From Pedobacter hiemivivus (lineage in GTDB: Bacteria; Bacteroidota; Bacteroidia; Sphingobacteriales; Sphingobacteriaceae), in the NCBI RefSeq assembly GCF_004331685.1, contig NZ_SJSM01000015.1:53074-117073 (forward strand): a DNA stretch of 64,000 nucleotides, in the 5' to 3' direction. A program made the translations under genes and the position numbers. The notes below the pieces were generated by a model, which saw only the letters and a program-made list of their open reading frames with translations, did not search any database and was not told the DNA's origin. Of the stretch, positions 59,293-64,000 are shown one piece after another; the stretch's first letter is position 1, and the number at the start of each line of letters is the position of its first letter.

Positions 59293-59911
59293 CTTTCAAA
59301 TCCACAGAAATCTCTTCTGTTATTTTAATGATGTCATCAGGAGTATCATTGTTATTGATCACAATAGTCTCGCAGGTCTCTTTATAAGGGAGTAAAAACT
59401 CCTTGTAAGCTGGCACTACATGGTTGTGCCATTTGTACACTACATCTTCTTCAGGATAGCCACGTTCCATGCCATCGCGTTTGATACGACGTTGCAAGGC
59501 AACCTCTTCTTCCGCTTCCACAAAGATTCTGTGATCCAGTAAGGCTGCGATCTCTTTAAAGTGGAGAATAAAAAGTCCTTCAACAATGATGATTGGTGCA
59601 GGACTGATTTCCAATATTTTGGTAACGGCCAAAGGGTTGTTAAAGTTGTATTCCTTTTTATAGATCACTTCCCCTTTAATGAGTTTTTTTATGTCTACTA
59701 AAAATTGTTGATCGTCAATGGTGGTTGGGAGATCAAAGTTGTAGATTTTATTCTCTTCCTGGGTCATTTCGCCAGCAGGGTGGTAATAATCATCCTGAGA
59801 AACGAGCGTTACTTCATCATTTTTAAAATGATGTAAAAAAGAGTTTAAAAAAAAGGTTTTGCCGGATCCACTTCCTCCCGCTATACCAATAATGAAGGGC
59901 TTATTGTTCAT
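59270..59911 (-). CDS. udk: Uridine kinase family protein
   Basis: A 213-residue P-loop kinase. Walker A is GGSGSGKT (12-19), the lid and substrate regions are SQDDYYHPAGEMTQEE and VEGLFILHF, and RRIKRDGMERGYPEEDV is typical of uridine kinases. It phosphorylates uridine and cytidine in the salvage pathway. Its start overlaps the upstream LysM gene by 11 bp, indicating coupling. Confidence 0.9.
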   Translation of the reverse strand: MNNKPFIIGIAGGSGSGKTFFLNSFLHHFKNDEVTLVSQDDYYHPAGEMTQEENKIYNFDLPTTIDDQQFLVDIKKLIKGEVIYKKEYNFNNPLAVTKILEISPAPIIIVEGLFILHFKEIAALLDHRIFVEAEEEVALQRRIKRDGMERGYPEEDVVYKWHNHVVPAYKEFLLPYKETCETIVINNNDTPDDIIKITEEISVDLKEKYCNRI

Positions 59912-61085
59912 TGTCTTGTCCGCCGTATGTTAAATTGCAATAAAATCTTTTGTCTAAAGCTCCCAGAGCATCAGCAACAGCTTTAGTCATTACAATGATA
60001 ACATCTTTTGTTGATTCATTCTCAGTGAATTTACCAACAACTTTAGCGAAGGTCGACCGGTTGGTCATTGGGTTAGTGATTTTCATCACCGTTCCAATAG
60101 GCGCTGTACGGTGTAATACCAGCATTTTAGAAGGATCAAGGTCTGCATCCATAATCCAGATACCCGTTCCTTTTTCATCTACCTGATTTAAACCGTATCT
60201 GCTAGCAGGTAACCTTAAGGCAGGATCTTTTATAGAATTTAAAGTATCTACATGGTTTTCTGTAGTAGACGGAACATTTTTCGGAGGATACTGCCCACTA
60301 ATCAATAGCTTTTGTCCAACAAATAAAGAATTGTCATGCAGGTTGTTTTTCGCTTTTAACTGATCCATGGTTATTTTATAGCGTGTAGCGATAGAATACA
60401 TGGTTTCGTTTGAAGCTACTTTATGCTCAATAAACTCTTCTGGTTTACTGGTGTCTGCTGCTTTTTTCTCTGGTTTTTGCTCAGGTTTTTTATACCTGTT
60501 TTCAGGGGGGATATTAGTTTTTACGACAGTTTCTTCTGCTTTTTGTTGCACCGGCGGCACTTGCGTCGTGCGTTGCTTTGTTGCTGGTTGTTCAGCAGCA
60601 TTTCCTGGTATTTTTAACAATTGCCCAATCTGAAGGTTGTTAGAGTTGAGGTTATTTGCCTCTTTAATGTCATTAACCGTTACCCCGTATTGTTTGGCAA
60701 TCATGTTCAGGTTTTCCTTTTTCTGAACCATATGTTCCGAAAGGTTCCCTTCTGAAGTGGTTGCCACAACAGCAGTCTGATTTGCTTTACTTGCAGCAGT
60801 TGAGGTTTTACTTTTGGCAGCTGAAGCTGTAAAAGGCGTGTTTGTAGGTACTTTAACAATTACACCAATCTGTAAGAACTTACTGTCGTTAAAGTTCATG
60901 ATATCTTTCGGAACTACATTGTAACGTCTGCCGATTGAATAATAAGTGTCTTTAGCAACAACTTGGTGTACGATTATTTTTTTTCCGTTGAGACTTTCTA
61001 CTCCTATTGAATCTCTTGTAATGGCACTTGCCGCAGACAAGTTAATCAGGAGTGCAAATACGGATACTATATAATATTTATGCAT
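59901..61085 (-). CDS. LysM peptidoglycan-binding protein with RlpA-like C-terminal domain
   Basis: A 394-residue exported protein (signal peptide about 1-21). Three LysM modules lie at about 40-80, 119-160 and 226-270; each starts HxV...YSIAxxY-like and ends LxIGQLLKIP-like. The linkers are Thr/Ala/Lys-rich. The C-terminal 110 residues (TGIWIMDADLDPSKMLVLHRTAPIGTVMKITNPMTNRSTFAKVVGKF) resemble the double-psi barrel of RlpA. It would bind or remodel peptidoglycan in the periplasm. The gene overlaps udk by 11 bp. Confidence 0.88.
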   Translation of the reverse strand: MHKYYIVSVFALLINLSAASAITRDSIGVESLNGKKIIVHQVVAKDTYYSIGRRYNVVPKDIMNFNDSKFLQIGVIVKVPTNTPFTASAAKSKTSTAASKANQTAVVATTSEGNLSEHMVQKKENLNMIAKQYGVTVNDIKEANNLNSNNLQIGQLLKIPGNAAEQPATKQRTTQVPPVQQKAEETVVKTNIPPENRYKKPEQKPEKKAADTSKPEEFIEHKVASNETMYSIATRYKITMDQLKAKNNLHDNSLFVGQKLLISGQYPPKNVPSTTENHVDTLNSIKDPALRLPASRYGLNQVDEKGTGIWIMDADLDPSKMLVLHRTAPIGTVMKITNPMTNRSTFAKVVGKFTENESTKDVIIVMTKAVADALGALDKRFYCNLTYGGQDNEQ

Positions 61086-61271
61086 TAATGTCTTTGTAAA
61101 ATTTAAAGGGCAATTATACGAATAATATAAATAAAGCGTCGAATTCGAATATTAAACGTTCTTTTTCCTGTCCTATTGCCTGCCTGATTAACATTTTTCC
61201 AAACCATTTATGGTCTCATCTGTTACAATAGCAGACAAATACTGTTCTCAAAATAAAATTAAAAAAATATT

Positions 61272-61751
61272 ATGGATGCAAAAGAAATCAGTTTAAAAGA
61301 AAAAGAAGTAAAACCGGTAGTTGATATGTTAAATGATTACCTGGCCAATTACCATGTTCACTATCAGAAATTAAGAGGTTGCCATTGGAATGTTAAAGGT
61401 CAGAATTTCTTTACGCTACATATAAAGTTTGAAGAATTATATACCAATGCTCAATTGACCATAGATGAAATTGCGGAGCGTGTGTTGACATTAGGTAAAC
61501 CGCCACATAGCCGTTTTGCCGATTATATTAAAGAGTCGACCATTCAGGAAGTGAATACTATAGGAATGAAAGATCTGGATATGGTGGATGCCGTTCTGCA
61601 CGATATGGCTAAGTTGATTGAATTAGAACGCGAATTGCTTAATGCTACTGCCGATGCAAGTGATGATGGTACCAACGATATGGTAAATAAGTTTATGCAG
61701 TTTAAAGAGAAAAACACCTGGATGCTACGCTCATTTTCCGGTAAGAAATAA
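61272..61751 (+). CDS. dps: Dps family ferritin-like DNA-protection protein
   Basis: A 159-residue four-helix protein. The motif NYHVHYQKLRGCHWNVKGQNFFTLHIKFEELY supplies the inter-subunit ferroxidase His and Glu/Asp residues, with TIDEIAERVLTLG in helix 2. Dps dodecamers oxidise and store iron and protect DNA from peroxide. The gene is preceded by a 186-bp AT-rich gap and followed by the solo palindrome at 61775-61809, whose T-rich flank could act as its terminator. Confidence 0.95.
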   Translation: MDAKEISLKEKEVKPVVDMLNDYLANYHVHYQKLRGCHWNVKGQNFFTLHIKFEELYTNAQLTIDEIAERVLTLGKPPHSRFADYIKESTIQEVNTIGMKDLDMVDAVLHDMAKLIELERELLNATADASDDGTNDMVNKFMQFKEKNTWMLRSFSGKK

Positions 61752-61774
61752 TTTCCTACATTAGTTTTTATGCG

Positions 61775-61809
61775 AATCGTCATGTTGAATATATTTCGGC
61801 ATGACGATT
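61775..61809. repeat. Dispersed palindrome, solo arm (possible dps terminator)
   Basis: AATCGTCATG (61775-61784) and CATGACGATT (61800-61809) form a 10-bp perfect stem around TTGAATATATTTCGG. This is one arm of the longer palindrome family. On the plus strand it is followed by TTTTTCTTTTAAT, so it could end dps transcripts. It lies between the dps stop and the ubiD start at 61833. Confidence 0.75.
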
Positions 61810-61832
61810 TTTCTTTTAATATCTTTGAGGCG

Positions 61833-63665
61833 ATGGGATATAAAAGCTTAGCAGATTGTGTTGCCGATTTAGAAAAGCACGGTCATTTGATTCGAATAAA
61901 AGAAGAGGTTGATCCTTACCTCGAAATGGCGGCCATTCATTTGCGCGTATATGAGCAAAATGGGCCAGCCCTGCTTTTTGAAAACGTGAAAGGCAGCAAG
62001 TTTCCAGCGGTTTCCAATTTATTTGGCACCTTGGAACGGTCTAAATTTATGTTTAGGGATAGTCTGCCTAAAGTAGAACAATTGGTAAACCTTCGTTCTG
62101 ATCCTGTTAAAGCCTTAAAAAATCCATTAAAATTACCAGGAATTGCACTTACGGCACTGACTGCACTACCTTTAAAACAAACTTTTAAATCCGTATTCAG
62201 CAAAACAACGATTGGTGCATTGCCACAAATTGTAAACTGGCCTATGGATGGCGGTCCTTTTATTACAATGCCGCAGGTATATACCGAGGATGTTGATAAA
62301 CCGGGGATTTTAAATGCCAACCTTGGGATGTATAGGATACAGCTTGCTGGTAATGATTACGAGTTGAATAAAGAAATAGGATTGCATTACCAAATCCATA
62401 GAGGGATAGGGGTACACCAGTCTAAAGCCAATGCCAAGGGGCAACCTTTAAAAGTAAGTATTTTTGTGGGTGGACCACCTTCACATCCCTTGGCTGCGGT
62501 AATGCCCTTGCCAGAAGGCTTGTCGGAAATGACTTTTGCTGGCGCGCTAGGGAATAGAAGATTCCGGTATTTTTATGATGAAGAAGGCTTTTGCTTATCA
62601 GCTGATGCTGATTTTGTGATCACTGGAACGGTTTATCCTCAGGAAAATAAACCGGAAGGACCATTTGGAGATCATTTGGGCTATTACAGTCTTACACATC
62701 CTTTTCCTTTAATGAAGGTACACAACGTATACCATCGTAAGGATGCGATATGGTCGTTCACAGTAGTTGGAAGGCCGCCTCAAGAAGATACCAGTTTTGG
62801 TGCATTAATTCATGAAATAGCTGGATCGGCCTTGCCTAAAGAAATTCACGGCTTAAAAGAAGTAAATGCAGTTGATGCTGCAGGAGTACATCCCTTATTG
62901 TTTGCCATAGGAAGTGAAAGATATACGCCATATTTAAATGAGCGCAGGCCTCAGGAGATATTGACTATTGCCAATCATATTTTAGGAAAAAACCAATTAA
63001 GTCTGGCTAAGTACCTGTTTATCGCAGCAAGAGAGGATGATGAGCATTTGGATACACATGATTTATCTGGTTTTATGCAGCATGTGCTTTCGCGAATGGA
63101 TTTCCGTACAGATTTACATTTTCATACCCATACAACCATTGATACACTGGATTATAGTGGTGATGGCTTAAATAGCGGTTCGAAGGTTGTCTTTGCAGCT
63201 GCAGGAGCTCAAAAACGGGTATTGACTAACGAACTACCTGAGGGCTTTCATTTACCAGAGCCATTTAACAATTACCACATGGCTATCCCAGGGGTATTGG
63301 TTATAGGTGCTCATTCTTATGTGGATGCAGCTCATGCTGAACAGGAAATGGTTTTGTTGAACAAGGATTTAAAAGATCAGCAATTGACTGGCTTAGGTTT
63401 AATTGTGGTTTGTGACGATCCTAAGTTTACAGCTGCAACAATCAATAACCTGGTATGGGTTACTTTTACCCGAAGCAATCCGGCTTCTGATATCCACGGG
63501 ATAGGGAGCTTTATCAGTAACAAACATTGGGGCTGTACAGGTCCTGTTATCATTGATGCGCGTAAAAAGCCACACCATGCTCCTGAATTGATTAAAGATG
63601 AAGCGGTAGAAAGACATATTGATAGGTTAGGACTAGAGGGTGCTTCCTTGAAGGGTGTTATTTAG
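61833..63665 (+). CDS. ubiD: UbiD family decarboxylase
   Basis: A 610-residue prenylated-FMN-dependent decarboxylase acting on aromatic or unsaturated acids. The Met at 61833 (MGYKSLADCVADLEKHGHLIRIKEE) is the proper start; the longer frame from 61770 would translate the solo palindrome. Conserved features include the NLGMYRIQ region, HRGIGVHQSKA, PEGPFGDHLGYY with the catalytic Glu region, and NHILGKNQLSLAKYL. The length is larger than the E. coli UbiD (about 497) and matches the Bacteroidota form. Its cofactor synthase UbiX is encoded at 33367. A menaquinone-type role is commonly assigned but not provable here. Confidence 0.94.
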   Translation: MGYKSLADCVADLEKHGHLIRIKEEVDPYLEMAAIHLRVYEQNGPALLFENVKGSKFPAVSNLFGTLERSKFMFRDSLPKVEQLVNLRSDPVKALKNPLKLPGIALTALTALPLKQTFKSVFSKTTIGALPQIVNWPMDGGPFITMPQVYTEDVDKPGILNANLGMYRIQLAGNDYELNKEIGLHYQIHRGIGVHQSKANAKGQPLKVSIFVGGPPSHPLAAVMPLPEGLSEMTFAGALGNRRFRYFYDEEGFCLSADADFVITGTVYPQENKPEGPFGDHLGYYSLTHPFPLMKVHNVYHRKDAIWSFTVVGRPPQEDTSFGALIHEIAGSALPKEIHGLKEVNAVDAAGVHPLLFAIGSERYTPYLNERRPQEILTIANHILGKNQLSLAKYLFIAAREDDEHLDTHDLSGFMQHVLSRMDFRTDLHFHTHTTIDTLDYSGDGLNSGSKVVFAAAGAQKRVLTNELPEGFHLPEPFNNYHMAIPGVLVIGAHSYVDAAHAEQEMVLLNKDLKDQQLTGLGLIVVCDDPKFTAATINNLVWVTFTRSNPASDIHGIGSFISNKHWGCTGPVIIDARKKPHHAPELIKDEAVERHIDRLGLEGASLKGVI

Positions 63666-63690
63666 CATGACGAGTGCATAAAAAAATGCC
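63665..63690. repeat. Partial copy of the dispersed palindrome
   Basis: GCATGACGAGTGCATAAAAA and the next bases match the right end of the full copy and its flank at 34050-34074 (GCATGACGAAATGCATAAAA). The left half is missing because the copy abuts the ubiD stop codon. The conserved flank beyond the arm shows the repeat unit extends past the palindrome. Confidence 0.6.
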
Positions 63691-63704
63691 TGATCATGTT
63701 TTGA

Positions 63705-64000
63705 TGTGACCCCAAAAAGTTGGACAGGTTAACAAAATTAAGTTTTTTGTACGAGAGCTCGGTATTCCACCGGGCTCTTTCCATTTAACCTGTTTTTTAT
63801 TCTTTTATTGTTGTAGTAGTTAATGTATTCTTTTAATGAAAGGATAAACTTTTCTGCTGTTTCAAATCTTTGCGAGTACAGTAATTCTGTCTTTAAGATT
63901 CCAAAAAAGTTTTCGGCCACGGCATTATCCAAGCAGTTTCCTTTTCTAGACATGCTCTGTATAATTCCTTGTTTTTCTAAAGTCTTTCTATATCCATAAT
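63705..64000 (-). mobile_element. IS3-family insertion sequence, one end (continues outside window)
   Basis: TGTGACCCCAAAAAGTTGGA beginning near 63705 resembles the terminal inverted repeat of IS3-family elements (CCCCAAAAAGTT core). The minus-strand transposase end follows 33 bp inward. The other end and any target duplication are outside the window. The exact outer base could be a few positions away. Confidence 0.8.
63738..64000 (-). CDS. IS3-family transposase OrfB, C-terminal part (5' end outside window)
   Basis: The frame is open from the window edge (YGYRKTLEKQGIIQS) to the stop at 63738. It contains MSRKGNCLDNAVAENFFGILKTE, where the Glu is the last residue of the DDE triad. The end YINYYNNKRIKNRLNGKSPVEYR is typical of IS150/IS3 OrfB (rve domain). 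The Met at 63953 is internal, not the start. Nothing suggests a frameshift in the visible part. Confidence 0.92.
   Translation of the reverse strand, partial: YGYRKTLEKQGIIQSMSRKGNCLDNAVAENFFGILKTELLYSQRFETAEKFILSLKEYINYYNNKRIKNRLNGKSPVEYRALVQKT

Noticed and set aside
61770..61832. N-terminal extension of UbiD
   Set aside because: It is a translation of the solo palindrome, not conserved protein.
1..64000. tRNA or rRNA genes
   Set aside because: No cloverleaf with a T-loop motif and acceptor stem, and no rRNA-like stretch, was recognised by eye. A tRNAscan run would settle this.

Overview
The window looks like a chromosomal segment of a Bacteroidota bacterium of the Sphingobacteriaceae, most likely Pedobacter or a close relative. 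The reasons are SusC/SusD pairs, lipoproteins with short lipoboxes, AT-rich DNA, promoters of the TTTG...TAnnTTTG type, and families typical of the phylum (DUF4296, DUF2723, DUF4861, MtaB, 1-Cys peroxiredoxin). The species call is inference.

Region 1 (1-4210) holds the end of a hybrid histidine kinase, a DAACS symporter with an altered substrate site, a RibD-type reductase, a small membrane protein, a helical-repeat-fused rifampin ADP-ribosyltransferase and an unknown protein.

Region 2 (4214-21167) is an alginate utilisation locus read on the minus strand. Upstream to downstream it encodes DlgD-like dehydrogenase, a FadR-type regulator with a double operator at its own start, PL17 oligoalginate lyase, KdgF, an alpha/beta-hydrolase esterase, a hexuronate MFS transporter, an SDR (probable DEH reductase), then after a hairpin SusC, SusD, a surface glycan-binding lipoprotein, PL6 lyase and PL7 lyase. 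Alginate would be cut and bound outside, imported by SusC/D, reduced to monomers by PL17, linearised by KdgF and reduced to KDG. KDG kinase and KDPG aldolase are not in the window.

Region 3 (21279-33025) holds a choice-of-anchor lipoprotein, an MFS carrier convergent with lutABC (lactate oxidation), a LacI regulator with a probable operator, kduI - DUF4861 - kduD, an SGNH esterase and an AraC regulator. This is a second uronate route that could converge with region 2 at KDG.

Region 4 (33026-63665) is mostly housekeeping: ubiX behind an attenuator-like leader, mtaB, lgt, IMPase, nfu, purB, DUF2723 protein, THUMP-like methyltransferase, aspartokinase, yggS, mutS2, CoA transferase, udk, a LysM/RlpA-like protein, dps and ubiD. 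Between 39.5 and 44 kb lies a more fluid stretch: two 11-bp tandem arrays, an XRE regulator with palindromes, a decayed XRE gene, a candidate small RNA, and an ECF sigma factor whose next gene fuses an anti-sigma-like domain to an HtrA-like protease. Dispersed nested palindromes occur at about 34.0, 59.1, 61.8 and 63.7 kb. The window ends inside an IS3-family element.
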